From the NCBI RefSeq assembly GCF_050436995.1, contig NC_134764.1:2914001-2978000 (forward strand): a DNA stretch of 64,000 nt, written 5' to 3'. Source of the stretch: Anticarsia gemmatalis (Eukaryota; Arthropoda; Insecta; Lepidoptera; Erebidae). Position numbers and translations under genes: made by a program. The notes under the pieces were generated by a model. It saw only the letters and a program-made list of their open reading frames with translations, was not told the DNA's origin and made no database searches. Shown in pieces: positions 12,303 through 22,930 of this stretch (its first letter is position 1; every line of letters starts with the position of its first letter).

Positions 12303-13984
12303 CTTGTGAAAACAGGTAGATTGCCGGTGAATTTATATCCAAAGTAAGGTGTTAACATCAATCATATACACGGAAGCATCCTCACAAACAGTTTTGCATA
12401 ACCAAAAGCCTCTAAACATTTTGACTAAAGAAAACAGTATAATATTATCTGAAATTAACGATGAAAGCAAGCGCCTACAGCTGGTGATTGATTATGACGT
12501 ATGAGCTCTCACTAAAAACTGACTTACTGATCTTCAGATGAGGTTGAAATTAAGGAATTTGAAAGACTTTGATAGATTTTTTTGAGTATTTTGATGTTGT
12601 TTTCATCGAGATGAAGTAGAGTAAATATTTTTTTGTTATTTTTATAGTCACCTCTGATCTCAGATCTTAGAAGTGCTGTCACTGGGATTTTACAAACATA
12701 AAAATATCGTATACAAAGTTCTATAAGACCGAAAGCAACTACTATTAATTGTCTGAGCACAGAATTATTCATTCATTCAAATTTCCAACAGTCAAGCAAA
12801 ATGCTAACCAGATATATTTAACATTTTTAATTTTTAATGTTTTAAATCATATTCCAGAGTAAAGTCACGACCATGTTAAACGCGTCCAGCATCATGTTTA
12901 TGTTACTCATTTAAAAAAGCCTTCAATTGTTTAGAAACACTCTTGAAAACAACTACCTAACTTAACCTTTCATATATCACATACTGAACTAAGGAAGTAT
13001 ATAGGTAATGACAAATAGTCCATAATTCTCCATATCTTACTACCCTTACTTTACGACTACTGTGAGACTATTACATTGCTGTTTTATGATCACGGTAAGA
13101 TGGATACAGCTGATGTTGGAAGTATATTTTGTCTCTTTCTGATCAGTATAATGTGAGGGAAATGGCATGATGGGTTTTGGGAAGTTCTTATCTGACGTGT
13201 TGATAGAGTTATGATAGTATTACAATTAGTTATCGAAGGTTCACTATTGCACAGTTGTGAAAGCTTTATTGGCCCTTTATGTGTCCGCAAATGTATATTA
13301 GAAAACTTTAAAGCAAATCTTTAGATTGGTTAGGTATTGATTTTAGGTGATTAGATAAAAAATATACACGTACGGTTTAGACTTTTTTAAAATAAATTAA
13401 ACTAAATATATTACGTACAGCACGAGCATTCTGTTTTGTTCTACTAACTAAGATACGTACAACTAATATTACTTTAATTATCCTCCAGACTACAGGCTTT
13501 ATTTTAACCAAAATATAGTTATTATATTGTAATATAATAGCTCTCTAGCGCTCATGATACTAGCTCGGTACAGCAACAAGGACCTGAAGATATCCGCCCT
13601 CAAAAGGCCGCTGTTTGGCGACAACATTACAAAACTTTTCTTGCCAAGCTGCGTCTGTTCCCGAGAGTGAAAGTTTGTGCAGTCACGTACAATAGCTAGT
13701 TTCATAATATTTGAGGGGGACTGAGGACATTTTGATGTTTATTTATTGAAGGGCTCTTTTGTTATAATAAGAGGTATACCGGTTGTGCTTCTCAACAATT
13801 TTTATGCCAAGGATAATTAATTTGAATTCGTCGATAGAAACTTAGAACATACATAAAATTTCATATCTTATAACCGAACATGCAGACAGAGGTGTATAAA
13901 GTTATTTTTTTTATTTCGCCATTTATATGGTAGTCCTTTAAGATAGAGTTATTCCCACATAGATACCAAAGAGCTTCATTTGCT

Positions 13985-14060
13985 GCGAATCCCGCGAAGC
14001 TTCTTTATTTCATTCACATTCATACATCTTGTCATACAGGACCGCCGGTTACGAGTACTA
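13985..14060 (-). repeat. 'CCACTGCTGGGC' family repeat, internal fragment
   Basis: On the minus strand this reads ACCGGCGGTCCTGTATGACAAG ATGTATGAATGTGAATGAAA and then diverges. It is the same segment present at 8703-8815 and 43995-44060. Truncated on both sides. Confidence 0.55.
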
Positions 14061-15150
14061 CGCTTCTGACCTTTTGCAAGTCAACGCCAAATTAAAACTA
14101 GACGTTTTTGTTTGTTATAAATACTATTTATCTTCTGAATTTCCTAATTTCGATAATGAAAAATATAAACAGATTCGTTAAAGCGTTCAGTTTTTATACA
14201 ATACCTATAATAGCTAAGCCAAAACATCGTAATAAAATCATTTCTTAGTATTTTAACTTCCATTATTTTCCAAATTTATTTTCATATTATAAACTCAATA
14301 CAATAAACATTACGAAATATGAATTCATTAATATCACTAGGGCCATTGGTTACAAATAAAATAAATATTTCTCAGAAAAGGTCACAATAGTCCCAAAACG
14401 GGATCCCGAATTTGTAATTGGATAAGTATAATGGCAACAAAAGTAAATAAGCCTATATTATAGGTTCTTTTGGACATTTAATATTCAAATATAATTGAAA
14501 TTTCTATGTAATTGTATAACTTGATGATATTTTACGAGAATACCGGATTATGTTACCGAAAAGATATTGTAGTTGCCTTCTGAATTAATTGTAAGTTTCT
14601 TGTAAATAAAAACATTTTGAGGATAAGTATTTATGTTTCTTACATCATAATTAAATTTGTTATACTTGAAGATTTCGACAACACTCACGTTTGACTGTTT
14701 AATCTATGTCAGAGGAGAACAAATCTCTTGTCATAATATATGATTATTAGGCGCATTAACAACAGGCTTCTATAAAAAATATTACGATAGAAATTGTATT
14801 ACTTTACAGATTTTTTCTCGAATTGGACCCAAGATCATGTGATCAGCAGTCGCATACATTAATGCTTGGACCATTGAAAACATTGATTTTATAAACGCCG
14901 AAACTTTTTATACATGAAACACAATGGTAAAGCTATAAAAAAAATTAAACTGCACATTCATCGGTTTTCAAAAATCGCTCTAAAACAGAAATAGAAGCGA
15001 GCGGTTTTGCAATAAATATCGCACGTAGAACCCATTGTTCCGTACATGTCTATCGGCAACGTGATCGGGGCCCAATTACACCGCCGTTAACGAGTGTACT
15101 TCTATATCTTTCAGTTGTCGATATGCTATGTACTGGTGAGGGGAAAAGTG
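14061..15150. other. AT-rich stretch, no gene recognised
   Basis: Nothing coding can be supported. At 15015-15085 there is a small GC-rich patch (ATCGGCAACGTGATCGGGG, then CACCGCCGTTAACGAG) without any repeat signature I know. Confidence 0.4.
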
Positions 15151-15280
15151 CAATGTAACTTCAAAATTATCAGGATAAGTCGTACTTTGTGGCCGTTGTT
15201 TGTATGTCTGTAAAAGTCTCCACGATACAAGAGCAATTCTTAGTGCAGGAGTTGTCTTTAAAAAAGTTGTCTTTTAAAAA
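15151..15280 (+). repeat. 'CAAGAGCAATTCTTAGTGC' repeat family, copy 1
   Basis: It carries GTACTTTGTGGCCGTTGTTT, GTATGTCTGTAAAAGTC and CAAGAGCAATTCTTAGTGC, then GTTGTCTT and T-rich DNA. Three other copies in this window (15981-16070, 32345-32460 inverted, 51190-51260) define the family. The type is unknown. The T-rich end and lack of inverted ends fit a SINE or LINE remnant better than a DNA transposon. Confidence 0.7.
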
Positions 15281-15856
15281 CAAGTGAATGCTACTATTTA
15301 AAAGCAAGATTTTGAATTTAAGTAATGACTGGTTTTGGAAGTAAAGTTGGATGTAAACGTGTGGATTAAAAAGTTTTATTTAATTAAGCAAAACAGATAA
15401 GTATATCAATAATTGTAATGACTTTTTATGTACGAAAACATCTCACATTTTAATGAGATAAAACGAATAATTTTTTTATGCTGTATCACAGTGTATGTAT
15501 AAGAAATCGGAAATAAACCATATAGTACTTTACCCGAGGATCGAATTCCTTATTTTATGATCTGCCATCGTACACTACCGTTGAATATTACTGGTAAACC
15601 AACAATTATTGGTCAAATTTAAATCATCTCATCAAAAATCAAATACGGATACACGATCACTAAATAAACAGTAGGTATATCGGAATGAAGCAAATCTTAA
15701 TTAAATTTCAAATCTCTGCCCCTCGGGACACGGGCCAAATCGAAATGAATACTTGTGTTATTTACTGTTTTATCCGTAACTAGTCAAGTTTGATTCCGAT
15801 ATTCGAATTAAAATTGAATAAGGATATTAAGTTAAAATTATAGTTGTATAATAATT

Positions 15857-15915
15857 GCGTCGGGAGGTCGTGGGTTCGATTTCAACACGAGATAATTATT
15901 TGTATGTAAAACAAT
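15857..15915 (+). repeat. tRNA-derived SINE fragment with B box
   Basis: CGGGAGGTCGTGGGTTCGATTTC contains a good RNA polymerase III B box (GGTTCGATTTC). It is followed by 'ACGAGATAATTATTTGTATG', which resembles the post-tRNA body of a dispersed lepidopteran SINE. The A-box half is missing or unrecognisable, so this is a fragment and not a tRNA gene. Confidence 0.55.
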
Positions 15916-15980
15916 GATAGTCAAGGAGATGCTCTACATTGTCTGTTATAACAACGAAAGAGTTTTTTTTTGGGGTCTGG

Positions 15981-16070
15981 TTGTACATTGTGTCCGTTGT
16001 TTATATGTTTGTAAAATTCCCCTCAACACAAGAGCAATTCTCAATGCAAAAGTTGTTTTTTTTTTTTTTT
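15981..16070 (+). repeat. 'CAAGAGCAATTCTTAGTGC' repeat family, copy 2
   Basis: It carries TTGTACATTGTGTCCGTTGT, TTATATGTTTGTAAAATTCC and ACACAAGAGCAATTCTCAATGC, ending in a run of about 15 T. The T run directly after AAAGTTGT matches the T-rich end of copy 1. The 112-codon frame over this region is a by-product. Confidence 0.7.
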
Positions 16071-17439
16071 AAAGTTATTCCTATAACGCCCGCTAGACAA
16101 AATTTCTCTATAGTCGAAAGTAACAACTGCCTGAATCGCGCTACTGATCACAATGTAAACAACTACATATTAGTATATTATGTACGGTTAAAGTTTCCCT
16201 TATTTACTCCACGTTTCAGCGCAGTTTGCAGAGTCCTGTATTATATTAGGCAATCTATTTTTAGGTCTCTAACATAACCTCATACATCATCTTATTCGTC
16301 ATGTTAACCCTTAAATATCGTCAGTAGGGCACAATAAATCACATCGTAGGGCGATCATAGACATTATTAAAACGACGGCGCATACCGTAGTATGGCGCCA
16401 CCGCTGTTATTTGTTAGAAGGGCTGATCTCCCAGCCATTTTCACTGTCTTTACGACTTTTATGACCTGAGGAAGTGATTAGATGTTTGCTGATTTGGATA
16501 GCGAGAAAATCATTAGATGAGAGTTCGATAGCAGTTACCAGGAAAATGATTGTCGTAGTAAAAAAGCTTTTGGAAAGTACGGTAACAATTTTTTAACAAA
16601 ATCTTAACCAAGGCAAATATCATTTAAAGCAAAAACGGAAAAATGACACTCCTTCAACCTTTTCTCTCATAAACATAAAAAGATTTCAATAAAAAAAATA
16701 AAACGATCTCAAATTGTGAAGATCGATTTTTTTACCTGACCACCTGGACAAATTCGCTAAAATGTTCACAGTGAAAATCTGGAGCACTTAATTGCTCTAA
16801 AATATTATGATATATGGCCACTAAAATACTAACTGTTACTTTAGCCAATGTGTATGATTTTTCATCAACTGCATTTTTTTATAAACAATGCTGTTCTCAG
16901 TAGTTTCACTACAATCTAATTTTCACAAACATCACCTATTTTGTACTCCAACACTACTTCACACAGTCATTATCTTAAAGCACCCATAGCTACTACAACT
17001 CCCAAATTCTCAGGACTTTTCACATTAAGGGGCGACGAATACCATAGCCAATTACATTCCTTTGAGACCTTTCAAGACAAAGGACACCGGTTCGAACCCC
17101 AGCACATAAATTACAAACTTATTCGACCGAATAATAAGACCAATATTAAAACATTAAATATGGATGCCTTTTATATTTTCTGTACAATGACAAACAAAGA
17201 ATGGTTTACCTAAAACTATTGACACAGAAAAGGGTACGACTGTTACAAATAAAAGTTACAATTTCCTTTTGTGTGTTTACTCGCCTTTTTGTACCACAAC
17301 CATAGACAAATATACAGTAAACTTTTTGTAGCTCTGAGTCGCACGGGTCAATACCACACATTTCATATTTATTTACATTAATATAAAGGATCAATAAAAT
17401 GGGAGAGTTTTGTGCTTATCTGTACATCAAATCCAAATG
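16071..17439. other. Upstream region of the candidate promoter; no gene recognised
   Basis: Mostly AT-rich. A B-box-like CGGTTCGAACCCC at 17088-17100 may be a SINE scrap, since no A box was found at the right distance. A small GC-rich patch at about 16375-16400 includes ATGGCGCCACCGCTG. No convincing coding frame. Confidence 0.4.
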
Positions 17440-17600
17440 TCACAAACCTCTATTGCTAATTAAAACATCAAAAGATAAATCACTTGAGCACTCGTCTGTA
17501 CAGTTTATAGGTGGTCGCAACTCAGTCGAACGTCGGCGGCGACACGGGCCGCAGTCTTCCGCGACACGCTCTCTCGACAAAAACAACACGATAACAACAT
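17440..17600 (+). promoter_or_regulatory. Candidate promoter: CpG-dense patch with insect-type initiator
   Basis: In AT-rich surroundings, 17510-17578 is packed with CG dinucleotides (for example GTCGAACGTCGGCGGCGACA). It contains TCAGT at 17522-17526, the arthropod initiator consensus. A TTTATA word at 17504-17509 lies closer to the initiator than a classical TATA box should, so a TATA-less, initiator-driven promoter is more likely. Immediately downstream comes A- and AAC-rich DNA typical of insect 5' leaders, then a short coding run ending at a splice donor. This is inference from composition and motifs only. Confidence 0.35.
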
Positions 17601-17791
17601 AATAGATATAAAACTCCGACAAACAAAACAATTATACGACCGAAGCGAAAAAAAAGTGCCAACACTAGTGTCAACATAAAAAAATAAAAGTGTTTTTTTA
17701 ATAATGTGACAGTGATTCAAATTTGGAATAAATTTTTAATGTTGTCTTGATGGCAACTAAAAAAAATAATGTAGTTCGTTTGCCTTCAGTG
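17524..17791 (+). CDS. Candidate first exon: 5' leader plus 14 codons ending at a splice donor (partial gene)
   Basis: From the putative initiator the DNA reads as a leader of about 226 nt, A-rich with AAC-type words. The first ATG in this frame is at 17750 and gives MATKKNNVVRLPSV. The last codon (GTG, 17789-17791) abuts GTAAGA, a strong 5' splice site, so the exon would end in phase 0. Two tiny upstream ATG frames (ATG TGA at about 17704, and ATG TTG TCT TGA overlapping the start) would lower initiation, and the base at -3 is T, a weak context. The peptide is too short to assign a function and I do not recognise it. No matching downstream exon could be found in the following 46 kb, so the gene would have a very long first intron. 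A chance CpG patch followed by a chance donor remains possible. Confidence 0.35.
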
Positions 17792-17836
17792 GTAAGATAT
17801 TTTTGAAATGCACAGGATGAATTTGAAAGTGTATAA

Positions 17837-18505
17837 CCTCTCGAGCGCCCCAACGTCAAAATTCAAATATACCGTTAAGCGTCCGGGCCAAAAATGGCGC
17901 GCGCAATTGAATTGGCGGTTGGCGTTTAAGCGTCGATTCCGTCATATTTTAATACTAACACCCTAGACATACCTTATATATTTGAAATCTACATAAAATT
18001 TGCTATAGATTAAAACAAAAAACCACAAATAATATTTGATAGTGCTAGCACAATAGTCGGTTTAATCTGAATATTATGTGCTTTAGGCATGTGTTTGAAG
18101 AAAGTCTAATAAATATTTTTAGGCAAAAAAAATAAAATGACGAAAGGTCTTATCGTGTAGTTAATGAATAATGACATTAAAATCCAACTGTAAAATATAC
18201 TCAAATCTTTAAAATTAGTTAAAAAAAGTATTTACAATATTGGTCATAAGGGAACATGTCGTTGGGTCAGATGTTGTTTATGGTGCTCTCTGGCCTATAT
18301 CAACTACTTATTCAAGTGTGTGCATTAGATCGTCGTCTCGTTTCATCAGCTTCAATTTCAAATATGTTTGAAAGGGATAAAGATAGTTTTAGTATTTATT
18401 TTCTACGTTTTTTTAATGTAAGATCGTTTTGCCGTACCACGGTGGCGGGGCGCTTGACGGGGGTAGCACATTCAACCGTGACACGGTGGCCGGGCGCTTG
18501 AGAGG
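17837..18505. mobile_element. TTAA-type (piggyBac-like) MITE
   Basis: The left end CCTCTCGAGCGCCC (17837-17850) and the right end, read inverted as CCTCTCAAGCGCCC (18492-18505), match at 13 of 14 bases. The flanks are ATAA (17833-17836) and TTAA (18506-18509), fitting a TTAA target duplication with one mutation. Subterminal repeats of the AAGCG word lie inside each end: CCGTTAAGCGTCCGGGCC on the left, and inverted CCCGTCAAGCGCCCCGCC on the right. TTAA targets and CC-starting ends are typical of piggyBac. There is no transposase. It lies 45 bp after the candidate splice donor. The 81-codon frame inside is not a gene. Confidence 0.55.
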
Positions 18506-18509
18506 TTAA

Positions 18510-20999
18510 TAGTGGCATGTTTACAGGTTTTTACATAATTCCTTGTAGTAAGCACGGCTTTGTTGTGTTGTTTATTAATTTGGCGTTTTTATGTTAGTAG
18601 TGAACCAAAGTTCGGTAAGTTCGTTGTAAATAAGGATCGTTTTATAAAAAAGTTTTATAGTTGATTGTTATGATGTCCGTCTGAAAAATTGTGTTTGTTT
18701 CTGCATCGAATGACAATTAGTACCTACTTTACATATCTGTATAATATTTGTATTCCCTTATATACAAGACAGTTACGATTCCCCTATAAACTTGAGTGTA
18801 ACGATATAGTCTTTTCATTATAAACCTTATCTATGTAAACGTAAACCTATTTGAAAAATTTCCTTTAATGCAAAATTCCTACAGGTAACGTGTAACAAAT
18901 TATGGTGAACCTTAATTACTCGGACATTGTACTGTCTTTATTATTAATTTATAGCAACAAAAGAATCTGTCTTATCCTCGCACCATGAACGTATAGGGAT
19001 ACCAACCTGAAAAATACTGTCTCCGAAATAAGCCTAAGTTCCTAACCATATCTACAGTTATTTTTTTTACATAAAATTCGAAGGAATATAGGAGATTTGA
19101 AAAAAATATACGCAATAGACACCATTTTTTATGGAAATAGCTATTAGTAGTGTGATTGCAAACAATTTTACATGTAACACAAAACCATAAAAGTGTTTGC
19201 TGGAATACATAAACGAACAGCAAAGTGATACGAGAATAAATCATCACACGTGCTCACCTACGAGTATATTGAAAAATTGTATCATACATTCTGTTCTGCT
19301 GTTTTTCTTGTTATCAAATTTAAAAAAAAAGAAAACATTATTTATTTTCGCAAATAAGACACAACGCACACATGCAAAGACAATTGATAAATACAATACT
19401 AAATGTGTAATAATATAACGTCATGGAAAAAGCAATAATTATAAATCAAAATAATATATTGAGTAATCAAGCGAATTCGGTGGAGTGAATAGAAGGTTTT
19501 CCTTCTAATACATCTGTTAATATTGAAGAGTGAAATCATGGATTCCATAGTACAAAAGGTACACGCGTAACACGAAGTACTCTGTCAACTTTCAGACCGT
19601 AGAGGTCATAGCAATTGACGTTTTAGTGAACTCTATCTACTCCTATGAAAGTAAAGTTTTAAAATACATAATAATTTTCTCCTATGTAAAGACTATGTAA
19701 AAGAAAGTATGTAGTCTCTGCTTATCCCTACGAAACCAAATGGTAGTTTCACGTATAAAAGTATAAGAAAAATATCGGCAACTATATTTAAGATAAGATA
19801 AAAGGATTCGTAATTGAGTTTTTCTTTTAGCAAAATCCTTAGTCACGTAAAAGGTTTGAGTTTGGCCACTACGTAAAGTGCGTTGTCGTCAAAATGATTC
19901 GACGTACACTTATCGCACAACTGAGTATTGACACACGATCGGAAAAAAGTGGGCTCGGACTTTTGACTTTGCGACTCAATGGGCTTAGCAGTTGCTATGT
20001 TTTATAACCTTTAGATAGTGATTGAAATCAGCTGTATATTGCTATAGTACTATATTATGAAAGGGTGAAAATTGATTCTCTTCTGTCTGCTGACGTGAAA
20101 CTCAAAATCTAACTCGCGAATTTTCACGCGGTTTCCATCAATTGATAGACTAGGCATATTATTAGTCATATAATATAAATTATTAATTAATTTAAACTTC
20201 ATGTACATAGGCATTCTGTACTGGGCGGACCGGGTGATATATTAGAAAAATATACTCACTATATTGCTAACACTAGGCTTGTTAATTAAAAACGACATTA
20301 CAGCTATCAAGGCGATGTATGGCGGCTAATCTTGTTAACATTTCTGTTCACGTAACACTAATGGTTCAGGGATGTCTTGATTACAATATACTGGAATTGA
20401 AACCAGTAGTGAATACACTTGTACATATTGTTTTGTTATCTCTGTATAGTTTGGAGCAAGGGGCATTAAATTTTGGTGGTTTTCTTAGACTGAATATAGT
20501 TGAACTGGCAAAGAAAAACTCTGTTGTGTGAGCGTTCTGTATTTAAGCACTTCAAGATTTTCTGAATCAGAATTAAATCATACCTACGTTTAATATTGAT
20601 TTTTCGATCTAGATTAAAATCGTTTAAGCTGTTTAGCGGTGAACGCGTGATGCATTGACATTTTTTTCTAATATGGGTGTGAAAATGTACACAGTTTGAA
20701 TCAAATGACTTTGATTACATTCTTACGGCATTTGTCATAAAGGCAGAATAAATTTCGTAAGCTATAATACGTCTATTTATTACTTGATGATAAGTTATAG
20801 ACACGTGTAATCTTCGTATTTATTCTATTTGTGTAAAACTACAATTACAGTTTATAATCAATTAAATTTATCTGAATTTGCTGATTCTGTACACAAATGT
20901 TGTTTTCACTAGCTGCGGTTAAAACTTTTTGAATGTATCGGAATTGTAAACTTTGACCAGTCGCGGGCAAATAAAGGGAATGTTTTTGCCAGTTATAGA
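18510..20999. other. AT-rich stretch, no gene recognised
   Basis: No gene, RNA or tandem array was recognised apart from one repeat fragment at 19709-19757, listed separately. The frames at 18972-19247 and 20319-20531 are probably chance frames. Confidence 0.45.
19709..19757 (+). repeat. 'CCACTGCTGGGC' family repeat, tail end fragment
   Basis: GTAGTCTCTGCTTATCCCTACGAAA followed by GGTAGTTTCACGTATA resembles the 'GTCTCTGCCTACCCCTACGG' tail of the family and its following body. Short and truncated. Confidence 0.4.
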
Positions 21000-21007
21000 A
21001 CTATTTT

Positions 21008-21040
21008 CTGCCCACGATTTCGTCCACGTGCAAACGTTTT
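21008..21040 (-). repeat. Helitron-like fragment ('GGACGAAGTCGTGGGCAG' end)
   Basis: On the minus strand CGTGGACGAAATCGTGGGCAG resembles the terminal word of the Helitron-like element at 43189-43401. The CTAG end is missing. Only a scrap remains, directly beside the next, complete element. Confidence 0.4.
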
Positions 21041-21068
21041 GTGTTTTAAAAGTTCACGTCTATACTAA

Positions 21069-21316
21069 TCTATACTTAATATTATAAAGCTGAAGAGTTG
21101 TTTGTTTGTTGGAACGCGCTAATCTCAGGAACTACTGGTCCGATTTGAAAAATTATTTCAGTGTTAGATTGCCCATTTATCGAGGAAGGATATAGGCTAT
21201 ATATCATCACGCTACGACCAATAGGAGCAGAGTACCAGTAAGAAATGTTACAAACGGGGAAAAATTTGACCCATTCCCTCTTATGTGACGCAAGCGAAGT
21301 TGCACGGGTCAGCTAG
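21069..21316 (+). mobile_element. Non-autonomous Helitron-like element, 248 bp (group 1)
   Basis: It starts TCTATACTTAATATTATAAAG, ends GGTCAGCTAG, and lies between A (21068) and T (21317), as expected for Helitrons, which insert between A and T without target duplication. The subterminal DNA GCAAGCGAAGTTGC can fold into a short hairpin. An inverted sister copy lies at 51616-51879, sharing GAACGCGCTA, CCATTTATCGAGGAAGG and CACGCTACGACCA. It encodes no Rep/helicase and depends on proteins from elsewhere. Confidence 0.7.
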
Positions 21317-21358
21317 TTTATAATATATGTAAATGAGTAGGATAAGCGTCACTTAGTA

Positions 21359-21607
21359 ATTGCCTCTGTGGCGCAGTCAGTAGTGTATCTGACAGTTGAT
21401 CACGAATCTCAGGTTCGATTCCCGTCTCTAGCAAAGTGCTGTTCAAAATATTTCAATGATCCGAAATTTCGTAACATGCTCGGTTTACGGCAATAGACTC
21501 AACTCCTATTAGTATCATTGTTAATCGCGAAGCGTGGAAGTATTTTTCATACATCTCTGCCTATCCCTTCGGATATAACAGGAGTGATATTGTGTATGTA
21601 TAAAGTG
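21359..21607 (+). repeat. tRNA-derived SINE, near full length
   Basis: Its RNA polymerase III promoter is visible: an A-box region TGGCGCAGTCAGTAG from 21369 and a B box GGTTCGATTCC at 21412-21422. The body follows (AGCAAAGTGCTGTTCA, TTAATCGCGAAGCGTGGAAG, CTCTGCCTATCCCTTCGG) and ends in 'GTGTATGTATAAA'. This is the arrangement of the abundant lepidopteran tRNA-SINEs. A second, more decayed copy is at 40228-40505 and a 3' scrap is at 31858-31945. It is not a functional tRNA gene: the acceptor stem does not close and the body continues. Confidence 0.85.
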
Positions 21608-22387
21608 TTATTTAGTTTAAATATATAGTACCTATTATGTATAGAAGTTAATGGAATATCTTAGATAAATACTAGGTATTCTAGACAATAGACTTCGGTT
21701 AAGTAAATGACTACGCAAATGTCTAGCAATGTCTTTTGTTCACACAATTGGGCGTCCATCGATATCGCTACGTAGTTCTATGAGACATGAGAAACTAAGG
21801 TATTGTACTATTTAGTTCAAAAATAGGTTTATTAGGAATACTATCATGTTGATTTTAAATACTATTTATAGAAATAGAAAAATAATATATACATGTGAAA
21901 GTATTACAATTATTGTTGTGAGAGTGATTGTTTTTTTTTTTGTAATAAATGGTATCCGGCCGACTTGTTCCATATAGTTTTTTTTCAAATTTAAATTTGG
22001 AAAATCTTTACTCAAAATATCCGTTAGTCTGTGACAGTACTTTTCATACATTTCGATAGGTTTAAATACTTAATTGTGTCGTAACTGGTCGTTATAAATT
22101 CCACAATCAATTTAGTCACACATAATAATGTTTGCAGTAACAAAGCAGATACAGTTCCATTGAAACTATCGAGGCCTCAGTAGGTCAGATAATGTAAATA
22201 GTACAACTAATAATACTAACAGAAAACAGTTTCAGATCTCATTATCACAGTACCACAAGCGGAATTAGAACAACTAACTTTTCCCATTCTGACTGAAGCA
22301 TCATCCTTCTAAAGATATCAAAAACTTCTGCAATTTAAAAGCTTAGCTCAGAATAAATTTATTTAAATTTGATATTTTATAAAATTT
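21608..22387. other. AT-rich stretch, no gene recognised
   Basis: Only short chance frames. A run of about ten T at 21931-21940 interrupts otherwise ordinary AT-rich DNA. Confidence 0.45.
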
Positions 22388-22612
22388 TGAGGTGCTCATA
22401 GCCAGTTGCGGTCACCGGTCGGTAATCGGTGGGTTAAGCAACCCTTGGCGCGGTCATTCTATAGATGGGTGACCATAGTGGTATTTAAATTGAGCGTCTC
22501 AGAGGGCACATAAATAGTCGGTCCCGGTTGTCTACTAAGATGCCATGTCAAAGGCCTTTCGGGCGGCTTGAACAAGTTTGACACCAGTTTGACCACTAAC
22601 CATACGACAGAA
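22388..22612 (+). repeat. 5S rRNA-headed SINE, near full length (copy B)
   Basis: The head carries GGGTTAAGCAAC at 22431-22442 and GATGGGTGACC at 22464-22474. GTTAAGC and GATGGG are 31 nt apart, identical to the spacing between the same words in 5S rRNA genes. The intervening GGCGCGGTCA also matches 5S. The body includes GGTCCCGGTTGTCTACTA and 'AGGCCTTTCGGGCGGCTTG'. The 3' end is CCATACGACAGAACAG. About 15 bp of the middle are deleted relative to the copy at 56.8 kb (missing 'CTTCGTGCTTCGG'). Confidence 0.85.
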
Positions 22613-22930
22613 CAGAATAGAGTAGCTCAGATTAAAACCTTTTAAACCATCTTTAATATACACATTTCCATATTCATTGCGTTTTGAGCGTTGAAACTAA
22701 AATTTTATTTTCACGGTACTGAAATCGCGGGAAGCCAAAATTAAAATTATAAATTATTCATGCCGGGCCAAGGGGTGGACAGTTCGCGTTTGTATATGGA
22801 ACATGTGACGATACGATTTATTGCCGGCCAGAGACAAATTTTTAAAAGTGGATTTTTCAATTTGGAATACAAATATTTGACTTATTTTCACAAACAAACA
22901 TTGTACATATTACTACATAATAATACATTT

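Larger units (their letters stand above)
10102..13984. other. AT-rich intergenic stretch with isolated hairpins
   Basis: No gene is recognised. Two clean inverted repeats are listed separately (11467-11486 and 12259-12302). The frames at 11564-11794, 12524-12772 and 13499-13705 on the minus strand have no recognisable domain. The DNA under the last (13540-13700) is somewhat less AT-rich than its surroundings. Confidence 0.45.

Noticed and set aside
17088..17100. tRNA or SINE at GGTTCGAACCCC
   Set aside because: A good B box alone. No A box at the right distance and no SINE body I can match.
18256..18501. 81-codon + strand frame
   Set aside because: Its 3' half lies in the GC-rich end of the TTAA-type MITE, which explains its composition.
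21359..21435. tRNA gene
   Set aside because: The A and B boxes are good, but the flanking arms do not form an acceptor stem and the sequence continues as a known type of SINE body.
22388..22612. 5S rRNA gene
   Set aside because: Only the internal promoter part matches 5S. The ends of a 5S gene cannot pair here and the element continues into an unrelated body with multiple copies.
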